Shown one piece after another: positions 53,653 to 62,280 of a stretch of 64,000 nt of DNA. The notes beneath the pieces are model-generated. The model was not told the origin of the DNA, made no database searches, and worked only from the letters and a program-made list of their open reading frames with translations. The number at the start of each line of letters is the position of its first letter. The first letter of the stretch is position 1. The stretch lies in the NCBI RefSeq assembly GCF_011602485.2, contig NZ_CP050022.2:3616001-3680000 (forward strand), read 5' to 3'. The position numbers and the translations under genes are program-made. The stretch comes from Bradyrhizobium sp. 1(2017) (lineage in GTDB: Bacteria; Pseudomonadota; Alphaproteobacteria; Rhizobiales; Xanthobacteraceae).

Positions 53653-54357
53653 ATGGCGGACAAGTCGGTTCATGAGCCGCTCGATGCGGTAGGCGACCCC
53701 AAGCACGCGGTGCGCGCCACGCGCTCGGCGGGCCGCAAGATGCGCTCGCTGCTGCTCGATGCGGCGAGCCCGCTGTTCCGCGAGCGGGGGCTTTCAGGCA
53801 CGGCGATCACCGACATCGCGGCCGCGGCGAATGCATTCCCGAGCCAGATTACCTATTACTTCCGCACCAAGGAGGCGCTGTTCGTCGAATGCGCCTGCCG
53901 CGAGCTCTTGTATCTTGCGCGTGCGACGGAGCAGGCGGCGCTGAGCGCGCGCACGCCACGGCAATACACCCACGCATTGGCCGAGACGGTCACGGCGAAC
54001 GATTCGGTCGCCTTCTTCGCCGAAGCGTTGACACTGACGCGGCGGCGCCAGGATCTCGCGCCTTTGGTCGAGCGCACCATCGAGCGCCTGCACAGCGAAG
54101 GCGCGCGCGCCTATGCGAGCCAGGTCGAGCGGCACGGCTGGCGTTCCCTGCGCGCGCCCGACGAAAGCTCGCGGCGGTTCTGGGCCGTCGCCATCGGCGT
54201 CATCCTCGAGGGCTACGCGATGGGCCGTTCGCCCGAGGAGCTCTGTGCCGAGATGCTGCGCGTGCTCGGCGAGCAGGCAAAATCCACGGGCGAGGTCGCG
54301 CGCCTGCGTCTCGTCGAGGAGCGGGGCACCTCAAGCAGTTCAAACGAGGAGAGCTAG
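53653..54357 (+). CDS. TetR family regulator (probably of the desaturase gene)
   Basis: A 234-residue TetR regulator with HTH in SGTAITDIAAAANAFPSQIT (about residues 55-75) after an unusual basic N-terminal extension. The ligand domain is longer than standard. It is followed 3 bases later by the desaturase gene, and the palindrome in its promoter suggests autoregulation of the pair. Fatty-acid sensing by such TetR proteins (as DesT) is an inference. Confidence 0.9.
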   Translation: MADKSVHEPLDAVGDPKHAVRATRSAGRKMRSLLLDAASPLFRERGLSGTAITDIAAAANAFPSQITYYFRTKEALFVECACRELLYLARATEQAALSARTPRQYTHALAETVTANDSVAFFAEALTLTRRRQDLAPLVERTIERLHSEGARAYASQVERHGWRSLRAPDESSRRFWAVAIGVILEGYAMGRSPEELCAEMLRVLGEQAKSTGEVARLRLVEERGTSSSSNEES

Positions 54358-54360
54358 GCC

Positions 54361-55386
54361 ATGACCGCGCTTCGCATGCGTGCCCGTGATTTCCTGACCG
54401 ACGACCAACTGGCTGACGTGCGCCAGCGCGTAACCTGGAAAGGCGTTGCCCTGATCGCGCATGCCTGGGCGCTGATCGCGGGTGCGATCGCTCTGGTGGC
54501 GTGGTGGCCCAATCCGATCACTTATATCCTCGCTGTCGCCATCATCGGCTCGCGCCAGCTTGGGCTTGCCATCCTCATGCATGACGGCGCGCATGGCTGC
54601 TTGTCCGCAGACGAAAAAACCAATCTGACGCTGAGCCAGTGGTTCTGCGCTTATCCGCTGTTTGCGGAGACGCGCAGCTACCGGCGCTATCATTTGCAGC
54701 ATCACGCGCGCACCCAGCAGGAGGACGATCCCGATCTCGTGCTGTCGGCGCCGTTTCCGATCACCAAGCTGAGCTATCGCCGCAAGTTCATTCGCGACAT
54801 CACCGGACAGACCGGATACCAGCAGCGCAAGGCGCAATTGCTCAACGCGCTCGGGCCAAAGGACTGGTCATGGCGACAGCGTGCGGCGCATTTCTGGGAG
54901 CAGCTCGGCCCGCAATGTGTGGTCAATGGCATCATGTTCGCGGCGCTCGCGGCGGCCGGCGTGTGGTGGGCCTATCCGCTGCTCTGGCTGGTGCCGCTGC
55001 TGACCTGGATGATGGTCATCACCCGCATCCGCAACATCGCCGAGCACGCCGTCGTCCCTGACAGCAATGACCCGTTGCGCAACACCCGCACCACGCATGC
55101 CAATTTTCTCGAGCGCCTGTTCATCGCGCCTTACTACGTGAACTATCATCTCGAGCACCATCTCTTGTTCTACGTGCCCTGCTACAATCTGCCGAAGGTG
55201 CATCGCCTGCTCGGCGCCAGCCGGCACGCTGGCCGCATGGAGGTGCAGCCGGGTTACGGCGCGGTGCTGCGGCTCGCCACCGCGAAGCCGAACCAGGACG
55301 ATCGGCCGGGGCAATTGGTCAACAGCGCGCGCCGCGCGCGGGCGGGGGCGGAGGTCGATGCCAACCAGACCGCCGGCGGATTCTAG
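54361..55386 (+). CDS. Membrane fatty acid desaturase
   Basis: A 341-residue integral-membrane di-iron desaturase. The three His boxes are complete: HDGAH (74-78), HLQHH (111-115) and HLEHH (263-267), in the order and spacing of the acyl-lipid/acyl-CoA FADS-like family. Four spans surround them. It starts 3 bases after its regulator. Introduces a double bond into membrane acyl chains; the position is unknown. The last 45 residues are polar and probably cytoplasmic. Confidence 0.92.
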   Translation: MTALRMRARDFLTDDQLADVRQRVTWKGVALIAHAWALIAGAIALVAWWPNPITYILAVAIIGSRQLGLAILMHDGAHGCLSADEKTNLTLSQWFCAYPLFAETRSYRRYHLQHHARTQQEDDPDLVLSAPFPITKLSYRRKFIRDITGQTGYQQRKAQLLNALGPKDWSWRQRAAHFWEQLGPQCVVNGIMFAALAAAGVWWAYPLLWLVPLLTWMMVITRIRNIAEHAVVPDSNDPLRNTRTTHANFLERLFIAPYYVNYHLEHHLLFYVPCYNLPKVHRLLGASRHAGRMEVQPGYGAVLRLATAKPNQDDRPGQLVNSARRARAGAEVDANQTAGGF

Positions 55387-55558
55387 AAAGCCACATCCCC
55401 GGTTGAAGGCCGGCGCCATTCCCATCCTGGCTTGACAGTCCGACCCCGGACAGTGTCTACGGCCCCCTTTGGAGCGTGATCCGGAACCTTGACCTGAGGC
55501 CGCGCGTAATCGGCTGCCGGTTCTCTTGAGGATCACGCCCGACAAGCAGGGAGCGCCG

Positions 55559-56518
55559 ATGACGGCAGCATTCACATTTCCTGGACAGGGTTCCCAGGCG
55601 GTCGGCATGGGCAAGGCTCTGGCCGACGCCTTTCCGGTGGCGCGCGCCGTGTTCGACGAGGTCGACGCCGCACTGGGGGAGAAGCTGACGGCAACCATCT
55701 GGGATGGCCCGGCCGAAACCCTTCAACTCACCGAGAACGCCCAGCCGGCGCTGATGGCGGTGTCGATAGCCACCCTGCACGTGCTGGAGGCTGAGGCCGG
55801 TTTTTCCGTGGGGCGGGACGCGGCCTTCGTCGCCGGCCACTCCCTCGGTGAATATTCGGCGCTGGCGGCGGCCGGCAGCCTCACGATCTCGGACACCGCG
55901 CGCTTGCTTCGCACCCGCGGTCTCGCAATGCAAAAGGCCGTACCGGTCGGCGCCGGCGCGATGGCAGCGCTGCTGGGTCTCGACTATGAGGCGGCGATGG
56001 AGGTTGCCGGCGAGGCGGCGCAGGGGCAGGTCTGCCAGGCCGCGAACGACAATGGCGGTGGGCAGGTCGTGGTCTCCGGCGACAAGGCGGCGGTCGATCG
56101 CGCCGTCGAAATCGCCAAGATCAAGGGCGCCAAGCGCGCGATGCTGCTGCCGGTGTCCGCGCCGTTCCATTGCAAGCTGATGCAGCCCGCCGCCGACGCC
56201 ATGGCTGAGGCGCTCTCGAAGGTCGCGATCAAGGCGCCGGCCGCACCGCTGGTGTCCAACGTGCTGGCGAGTGCCATCACCGATCCCGACGAGATTCGCC
56301 GCCGCCTGGTCGAACAGGTCACCGGCACCGTGCGCTGGCGCGAGTCAGTTGCGTATATGGCAGGGCAGGGCGTCACCCGTTTCTTCGAAATCGGCGCCGG
56401 CAAGGTGCTGACCGGTCTCGTCAAGCGCATCGCCGACGGTGCCGTCGGCGTTGCAGTCGGCGGTCCCAACGACATCGCCGCCGCCAAGGATGCATTGGCC
56501 GCTGCCAAGCAGGGCTAG
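55559..56518 (+). CDS. fabD: Malonyl-CoA:ACP transacylase
   Basis: A 319-residue transferase that loads malonyl groups onto ACP. FTFPGQGSQ begins it, the nucleophile is S95 in GHSLGEYS, and the catalytic His lies in SAPFHCKLM. Starts at ATG 55559 with CAGGGAG upstream. First gene of the fabD-fabG-acpP-fabF string; fabG follows after 11 bases. Confidence 0.96.
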   Translation: MTAAFTFPGQGSQAVGMGKALADAFPVARAVFDEVDAALGEKLTATIWDGPAETLQLTENAQPALMAVSIATLHVLEAEAGFSVGRDAAFVAGHSLGEYSALAAAGSLTISDTARLLRTRGLAMQKAVPVGAGAMAALLGLDYEAAMEVAGEAAQGQVCQAANDNGGGQVVVSGDKAAVDRAVEIAKIKGAKRAMLLPVSAPFHCKLMQPAADAMAEALSKVAIKAPAAPLVSNVLASAITDPDEIRRRLVEQVTGTVRWRESVAYMAGQGVTRFFEIGAGKVLTGLVKRIADGAVGVAVGGPNDIAAAKDALAAAKQG

Positions 56519-56529
56519 AGGAGTTTTCA

Positions 56530-57267
56530 ATGTTCGATCTGACTGGCAAAAAGGCGCTTGTCACCGGCGCGACCGGCGGCATCGGCGGCGCGATCGCGCA
56601 GGCGCTGCACGCGCAAGGCGCGACCGTTGCGATCTCCGGAACGCGCAAGGAGGTGCTGGATGAGCTTGCCGGCAAGCTCGGCGAGCGCGCCTTCGTGTTG
56701 CCCTGCAATCTCTCCAAGGCCGACGAGGTCGAGGCGCTGGTGCCCGCTGCGGAAGCCGCGATGGGGCAGGTCGACATCCTCATCGCCAATGCCGGCATCA
56801 CCCGCGACAATCTCTTCGTGCAGCTGCGCGACGAGGACTGGGAGGAGGTCATCAACGTCAACCTGACCGCGACCTTCCGTCTGGCGCGCGCCGCAACCAA
56901 ATTGATGATGCGCAAGCGCTTCGGCCGCATCATCGCCATCACCTCGGTGGTCGGCGTCACCGGCAATCCCGGCCAGGGCAACTACACGGCGTCCAAGGCC
57001 GGCCTGATCGGCATGATCAAGACGCTGGGCGCCGAATACGCCAAGCGCGGCGTCACCGCCAATTGCATCGCGCCCGGCTTCATCAAGACGCCGATGACGG
57101 ATGCGCTCAACGACAAGCAGCGCGAAACGATTCTGACCAAGGTTCCGGCCGCCCGGCTGGGGACCCCCGAGGACATTGCGGCGGCTGCGGTCTATCTGAG
57201 CTCGAATGAAGCGGCTTACGTCACCGGGCAAACCATCCACGTCAACGGCGGCATGGCCATGATCTGA
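56530..57267 (+). CDS. fabG: 3-Oxoacyl-ACP reductase
   Basis: A 245-residue SDR. NADPH site TGATGGIGG, NAGITRDN, the catalytic Ser in ITSVVGVTGN and the YTASK motif are all present; end segment VTGQTIHVNGGMAM is that of FabG. GAGGAG lies 7 bases before the start. Second step of each fatty-acid elongation cycle. Confidence 0.96.
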   Translation: MFDLTGKKALVTGATGGIGGAIAQALHAQGATVAISGTRKEVLDELAGKLGERAFVLPCNLSKADEVEALVPAAEAAMGQVDILIANAGITRDNLFVQLRDEDWEEVINVNLTATFRLARAATKLMMRKRFGRIIAITSVVGVTGNPGQGNYTASKAGLIGMIKTLGAEYAKRGVTANCIAPGFIKTPMTDALNDKQRETILTKVPAARLGTPEDIAAAAVYLSSNEAAYVTGQTIHVNGGMAMI

Positions 57268-57579
57268 CGTTCATTCCGCACTGCCCACGGGAGTGGGCGC
57301 CGGATGCGGCAAACGGCCGTTTCCGGAGCGAAATGAGGCTTGTAGTCAAGGCAATTGAAGTATGATAACCGGACCTTCAACGGATGGGCAAAGAACGCCA
57401 TTGCAGGTTTTTGAAACCCTGTATATTGGCGATGCGGAGCCTTGGCCGTCTTTCGCCGGGCCCTGCATCGGTTAGGATGGGGCCAAATCAAAGTTCGTAA
57501 GCGAAGGCAGTCAAACGACCACGACGGCTCGTATCGTCCCGGGGGGTCGGGTCTACAGGGAACAACACGAGGTTAAGCA
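57268..57579. other. Intergenic region before acpP
   Basis: About 310 bases. After a GCCCAC/GTGGGC hairpin right after fabG (57283-57298), the rest is less GC-rich and holds the acpP promoter candidates. No further gene. Confidence 0.5.
57340..57427 (+). promoter_or_regulatory. Candidate promoters for acpP
   Basis: Two possible sigma-70-type pairs, each with a short 15-base spacer: TTGTAG/TATGAT (57340-57366) and TTGCAG/TATATT (57401-57427). Both -10 boxes are good; the spacing is weak. A separate promoter would fit the high acpP demand and the terminator after it. Confidence 0.4.
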
Positions 57580-57819
57580 ATGAGTGACATTGGCGAGCGG
57601 GTTAAGAAGATCGTGGTCGAACACCTTGGTGTTGAACCCGAGAAGGTTGTCGACAACGCGAGCTTCATCGACGACCTCGGCGCCGACAGTCTGGACACCG
57701 TCGAGCTGGTGATGGCGTTCGAAGAGGAATTCGGTTGCGAGATTCCGGACGACGCCGCGGAAACGATTCTCACCGTCGGCGACGCCACGAAGTTTCTCGA
57801 GAAGAACGCGAAGAGCTAA
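57580..57819 (+). CDS. acpP: Acyl carrier protein
   Basis: A 79-residue, acidic ACP with the phosphopantetheine-binding Ser37 in [10 protein letters not shown]. Standard four-helix length. Starts at ATG 57580. A strong hairpin 28 bases after it separates it from fabF. Confidence 0.97.
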   Translation: MSDIGERVKKIVVEHLGVEPEKVVDNASFIDDLGADSLDTVELVMAFEEEFGCEIPDDAAETILTVGDATKFLEKNAKS

Positions 57820-57847
57820 GGCTCTTCATTTCGCGGGGACAACATTG

Positions 57848-57884
57848 AAACCGGACGGGCCGCTTTCCAGCGGCCAGCCGGTTT
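57848..57884 (+). terminator. Terminator-like hairpin after acpP
   Basis: AAACCGG and GGCCGCT pair with AGCGGCC and CCGGTTT around a TTCC loop, followed by CTTGTTATT. It should limit read-through from the highly expressed acpP into fabF. Confidence 0.65.
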
Positions 57885-57926
57885 CTTGTTATTGGCCGTG
57901 AATCTTTCGATACGGAGTTTTCGGAT

Positions 57927-59192
57927 ATGAGGCGGGTCGTCGTCACGGGTCTTGGCATGGTGTCGCCGCTCGGCTGCGGCGTCGAACCGACCTGGAAGCG
58001 CATCCTCAACGGCGAAAGCGGTGCGCGCCCGATCGAGAGCTTCGATGTCTCCGATCTTCAGACCAGATACGCATGCACCGTCGTGCGCGGCGACGGCAGC
58101 AACGACACCTTCAATCCCGACAAGTGGATGGAGCCGAAGGACCAGCGCAAGGTCGACGACTTCATCATCTTCGGCATGGCCGCCGCCGGCCAGGCGCTCG
58201 ACGATGCCAACTGGCATCCCGAGACCGAGGAGGACAAGTGCGCGACCGGCACCATGATCGGGTCCGGCATCGGCGGCCTCAACGGCATCGCCGACACCGC
58301 GATCCTGCTCAAGGAGCGCGGGCCGCGCCGGGTCTCGCCGTTCTTCATTCCGGGCCGCCTGATCAATCTCGCCTCCGGCTATGTCTCGATCGCACACGGG
58401 CTGAAGGGACCGAACCATTCGGTGGTCACGGCCTGCTCGACCGGCGCGCATGCGGTCGGCGATGCCGCCCGCCTGATCGCGCTCGGCGATGCCGACGTCA
58501 TGGTGGCCGGCGGCGCGGAATCGCCGATCAGCCGCATCGGCATTGCCGGCTTCAACGCCGCGCGCGCGCTGTCGACCGGTTTCAACGAGTCGCCCGAGAA
58601 GGCCTCGCGTCCTTATGACAAGGACCGCGACGGCTTCGTGATGGGCGAGGGTGCCGGCGTCCTGGTGCTCGAGGAGCTCGAGCACGCCAGGCGCCGTGGC
58701 GCGAAGATCTACGCCGAGGTGATCGGCTACGGCCTTTCCGGCGATGCCTATCACATCACCTCGCCGTCGCCCGACGGCGATGGTGGCTTCCGCAGCATGT
58801 CGGCGGCACTCAAGCGCGCCGGCCTCACGGCGGCCGATCTCGACTACATCAACGCGCACGGTACCTCGACGCCGCTCGGCGACGAGATCGAACTCGGTGC
58901 GGTCGAGCGCCTGCTCGGCAACGCGGCATCGAAGGTTGCGATGTCCTCGACCAAGTCGTCGACCGGTCATCTGCTCGGCGCGGCCGGCGCGATCGAAGCG
59001 ATCTTCGCCATTCTTGCGATTCGCGATAATGTCGTGCCGCCGACCATCAACCTCGACAATCCGTCGGTCGAGACCGCGATCGATCTCGTGCCGCACACGG
59101 CGAAGAAGCGTGAGGTCAACGTCGCACTGTCGAACTCTTTCGGTTTTGGCGGCACCAATGCCTCGGTGATCGTCCGGCGTTTGGCCAGTTAA
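57927..59192 (+). CDS. fabF: 3-Oxoacyl-ACP synthase II
   Basis: A 421-residue condensing enzyme with catalytic C170 (VVTACSTGAHA), the two His in NAHGTSTPLGD and SSTGHLLGAAG, and the FGFGGTNAS end. FabF-type elongation, including control of cis-vaccenate level with temperature. GGAG precedes the ATG. Last of the fab set here. Confidence 0.96.
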   Translation: MRRVVVTGLGMVSPLGCGVEPTWKRILNGESGARPIESFDVSDLQTRYACTVVRGDGSNDTFNPDKWMEPKDQRKVDDFIIFGMAAAGQALDDANWHPETEEDKCATGTMIGSGIGGLNGIADTAILLKERGPRRVSPFFIPGRLINLASGYVSIAHGLKGPNHSVVTACSTGAHAVGDAARLIALGDADVMVAGGAESPISRIGIAGFNAARALSTGFNESPEKASRPYDKDRDGFVMGEGAGVLVLEELEHARRRGAKIYAEVIGYGLSGDAYHITSPSPDGDGGFRSMSAALKRAGLTAADLDYINAHGTSTPLGDEIELGAVERLLGNAASKVAMSSTKSSTGHLLGAAGAIEAIFAILAIRDNVVPPTINLDNPSVETAIDLVPHTAKKREVNVALSNSFGFGGTNASVIVRRLAS

Positions 59193-59317
59193 TTTTACTT
59201 TGAGACGAATCCACCGTTTTGCCGTATTCGGCTATAGTCATAGAAGTGGGCGCGTGCATTTGGCTCGGCAAGCGATTGTCAGGCCGCGATTGAACCGGCA
59301 GGATTCAGGTTGCTTCG

Positions 59318-60616
59318 ATGAGTGAAAGGCCGCCCATTTCGCCCCGGAGTCCGCGGGCCGCGCTGGAGCCCGAGCAGGTCCCGCCGCCGCCGAAGCGATC
59401 GGACCGGGCGCGCAATCCCTTCGTGGTGGTCGGCAACGCCATCATCACTCTGTTGCTGATCGCCATGCTCGGCGCCGGCGGCGTCTATTATTACGGCCGG
59501 CAGGTGCTGGAAGCGCCCGGACCGCTGAAGGAAGACAAGATCGTCAACATCCCGCAGCGCGCGGGCAAGCGCGACATCGCCGAGACGCTGAACCGGGAAG
59601 GCGTCACCGACATCAATCCGTGGGTGTTCATCGCCAGTGTTGCCGCGCTGAAGGCGAGCTCGGATCTCAAGCCTGGTGAATATTCGTTCCAGAAGAACGC
59701 CTCCTTGCGCGACGTCATCGCCACCATCGTCGAGGGCAAGGTGGTGCAGCATTCCGTCACGATTCCCGAGGGCCTGACCTCCGAGCAGATCGTGGCGCGA
59801 TTGAGCGACAACGACATCTTCACCGGCAGCGTGCGCGAGCTGCCGCGCGAGGGCACGCTGCTGCCGGAGACCTACAAGTTCCCGCGCGGCACCACCCGCG
59901 AGCAGGTGATCCAGCGCATGCAGCAGGCGCACAAGCGCGTGCTGGCCGAGATCTGGGAGCGCCGCAACCAGGACATTCCCGTGAAGACGGCGGAGCAGCT
60001 CGTCACGCTTGCCTCCATCATCGAGAAGGAGACCGGCAAGCCGGACGAGCGCAGCCGCGTCGCCGCCGTGTTCGTCAACCGCCTCAAGCAGCGGATCAAG
60101 CTGCAGTCCGATCCGACGATCATCTACGGGCTCGTCGGGGGCAAGGGCACTTTGGGCCGTCCGATCAAGCGCAGCGAGATCACGCAGCCGTCGCCCTACA
60201 ACACCTATGTGATCGATGGCCTGCCGCCGGGCCCGATCTCCAATCCGGGCCGCGCCTCGCTGGAGGCCGCCGCCAATCCGGCCCGCACCCGCGATCTCTA
60301 TTTCGTCGCCGACGGCACCGGCGGGCACGCCTTCACCGAGACCTACGACGCGCACCAGAAGAACGTCGCCAAGCTCCGCGCGATGGAGAAGCAGATCCAG
60401 AACGACACGGTCGAGCCGGCCGAGGACGCGCAGCCGCCCGCCGCCGCTGCGCCAGCCGCCACCGACCCGCCGACCGCGACCACGCCGGCGCGGCCCAACC
60501 AGCAGAAGAAGCAACCGTCACGGCCTGCCAATCCTGCTAACCCTGCCGCTCCCGCCAATCCCGCGCCGGCCCGGCAGGGCGCGGTGCAGTCCTCGCCGCC
60601 GGTGGTCCAGCGCTAG
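59318..60616 (+). CDS. mltG: Endolytic murein transglycosylase MltG with Pro-rich tail
   Basis: A 432-residue protein with a basic N-terminal tail, one membrane span (about residues 36-58) and a periplasmic YceG domain. The catalytic region LASIIEKETGKPDERSRVAAV contains the essential Glu. From about residue 355 a disordered Pro/Ala/Thr-rich end follows (PAAAAPAATDPPTATTP), not found in E. coli MltG. It ends nascent glycan strands during peptidoglycan synthesis. Confidence 0.95.
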   Translation: MSERPPISPRSPRAALEPEQVPPPPKRSDRARNPFVVVGNAIITLLLIAMLGAGGVYYYGRQVLEAPGPLKEDKIVNIPQRAGKRDIAETLNREGVTDINPWVFIASVAALKASSDLKPGEYSFQKNASLRDVIATIVEGKVVQHSVTIPEGLTSEQIVARLSDNDIFTGSVRELPREGTLLPETYKFPRGTTREQVIQRMQQAHKRVLAEIWERRNQDIPVKTAEQLVTLASIIEKETGKPDERSRVAAVFVNRLKQRIKLQSDPTIIYGLVGGKGTLGRPIKRSEITQPSPYNTYVIDGLPPGPISNPGRASLEAAANPARTRDLYFVADGTGGHAFTETYDAHQKNVAKLRAMEKQIQNDTVEPAEDAQPPAAAAPAATDPPTATTPARPNQQKKQPSRPANPANPAAPANPAPARQGAVQSSPPVVQR

Positions 60617-60729
60617 CTGACGCAGAGCTGCCTGCGGACATTGCGGATTCCACTTTCCGGCAAAATAGTCTTAAGATTCGCGTGGCTTGATGGCCTCGCG
60701 AATCCCGTGTTCCTGGAGAATCTCAACCG

Positions 60730-61617
60730 ATGGCGCTGTCGTCCATGACCGGCTTTGCCCGAAGCCACGGCGCTAGCGGGCCGTATACGTTCGAATGGGA
60801 ATTGAAGTCGGTCAACGCCAAGGGCTTTGATCTGCGCGTGCGGCTGCCGCAGGGATTCGACGAGGTCGAGGCCCACGCCAAGAAGCGCGCCGGCGAGCTT
60901 CTGTCGCGCGGCACCGTCTACGCCAACCTCAACGTCAAACGCGCCAACGCTGCCGCCACCGTCCGCATCAATGAGGACGTGCTCAACGCCGTCCTGAAGG
61001 CGGCCGCGCTGATCTCCGGCAAGGTCGACGCGGTGGCGCCGAGCATCGACGGCCTGCTCGCCATCAAGGGCGTCGTCGAGGTCGCCGAGCCCGAGGGCGA
61101 CGAGGAGGAGGACAAGGCCGCGCGCGCCGCTGCCGCCGAGGCCTTCGACAAGGCGCTCGCCGATCTCGTCGAGATGCGCAAGCGCGAGGGCACCTCGCTG
61201 GGGCAGATCCTGACCCAGCGCGTCGACGAGATCGAGCAATTGGCAAAAAGGGCGGAAGCTTCGCCCGGCCGCAAGCCCGAGGCGATCAAGGCCAAGCTGG
61301 CCGAGCAGATCGCCAGCCTGCTCGACACGTCCGACCGTTTCGATGCCGACCGCCTGATGCAGGAGGCGATCCTGATCGCGACCAAGGCCGACATCCGCGA
61401 GGAGCTCGACCGCATCGCCTCGCACATCGCGCAGGCGCGGGAGCTGATCGGCAAGGGTGGCCCGATCGGCCGCAAGCTCGACTTCCTGGCGCAGGAGTTT
61501 CACCGCGAGGTCAACACCTGCTGCTCGAAGTCGAACGACATCGAGCTCACCAATACGGGCCTCGCCATGAAGAACGTGGTCGAGCAGTTCCGCGAGCAGG
61601 TCCAGAATCTGGAGTGA
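60730..61617 (+). CDS. yicC: YicC family endoribonuclease
   Basis: A 295-residue YicC protein: SSMTGFARSHG at the N terminus, FEWELKSVNAKGFDLRVRLP, and the C-terminal DUF1732 part LDFLAQEFHREVNTCCSKSN. YicC is a stress-linked endoribonuclease in E. coli. It is 3 bases from gmk, the usual partner in proteobacteria. Confidence 0.95.
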   Translation: MALSSMTGFARSHGASGPYTFEWELKSVNAKGFDLRVRLPQGFDEVEAHAKKRAGELLSRGTVYANLNVKRANAAATVRINEDVLNAVLKAAALISGKVDAVAPSIDGLLAIKGVVEVAEPEGDEEEDKAARAAAAEAFDKALADLVEMRKREGTSLGQILTQRVDEIEQLAKRAEASPGRKPEAIKAKLAEQIASLLDTSDRFDADRLMQEAILIATKADIREELDRIASHIAQARELIGKGGPIGRKLDFLAQEFHREVNTCCSKSNDIELTNTGLAMKNVVEQFREQVQNLE

Positions 61618-61620
61618 TCG

Positions 61621-62280
61621 ATGACGACGGGCGGCCACGGTACTGACGGTGTCGAGCGGCGCGGATTGATGTTCGTGCTGTCTTCGCCCTCGGGCGCGGG
61701 CAAGACGACGTTGTCGCGTCTGCTGATCGAGCGGATGGGCGGCTTGAAGATGTCGGTGTCCGCAACCACGCGGCCGATGCGTCCGGGCGAGGTCAATGGC
61801 AAGGATTATTCGTTCGTCGACAAGGCGACGTTCGACGCGATGACGAAGGCCGGCGAGCTGCTGGAATGGGCGACGGTGTTCGACAACAGCTATGGCACGC
61901 CGCGGGGGCCGGTCGAGGCGGCGCTGTCGGCGGGGCAGGACGTGCTGTTCGACATCGACTGGCAGGGTACGCAGCAGCTGCGCGAGAAGGCGCGCGCCGA
62001 CGTCGTCAGCGTCTTCATCCTGCCGCCCTCGGCGGCCGATCTCGAGAAGCGCCTGCACTCACGCGCGCAGGATTCCGACGAGGTGATCCGCAAGCGGATG
62101 AGCCGCGCCAGCCACGAGATGAGCCACTGGGCCGAGTACGACTACATCGTGATCAACCACGACGTCGACGAGGCCTTCGCCGAGGTGCAGTCGATCCTGA
62201 AGGCGGAGCGCCTCAAGCGCGAGCGGCGGATCGGCCTCGCAGGCTTCGTTCGAACTTTGCAAGGTCAGCTTCAAGGTTAG
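61621..62280 (+). CDS. gmk: Guanylate kinase
   Basis: A 219-residue kinase converting GMP to GDP. P-loop SSPSGAGKTTLSRLL at about residues 21-35, SVSATTRPMRPGEVNG for GMP binding, and RMSRASHEMSHWAEYDYI close to the lid. Its last 68 bases overlap the 3' end of the convergent unknown gene. Confidence 0.97.
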   Translation: MTTGGHGTDGVERRGLMFVLSSPSGAGKTTLSRLLIERMGGLKMSVSATTRPMRPGEVNGKDYSFVDKATFDAMTKAGELLEWATVFDNSYGTPRGPVEAALSAGQDVLFDIDWQGTQQLREKARADVVSVFILPPSAADLEKRLHSRAQDSDEVIRKRMSRASHEMSHWAEYDYIVINHDVDEAFAEVQSILKAERLKRERRIGLAGFVRTLQGQLQG

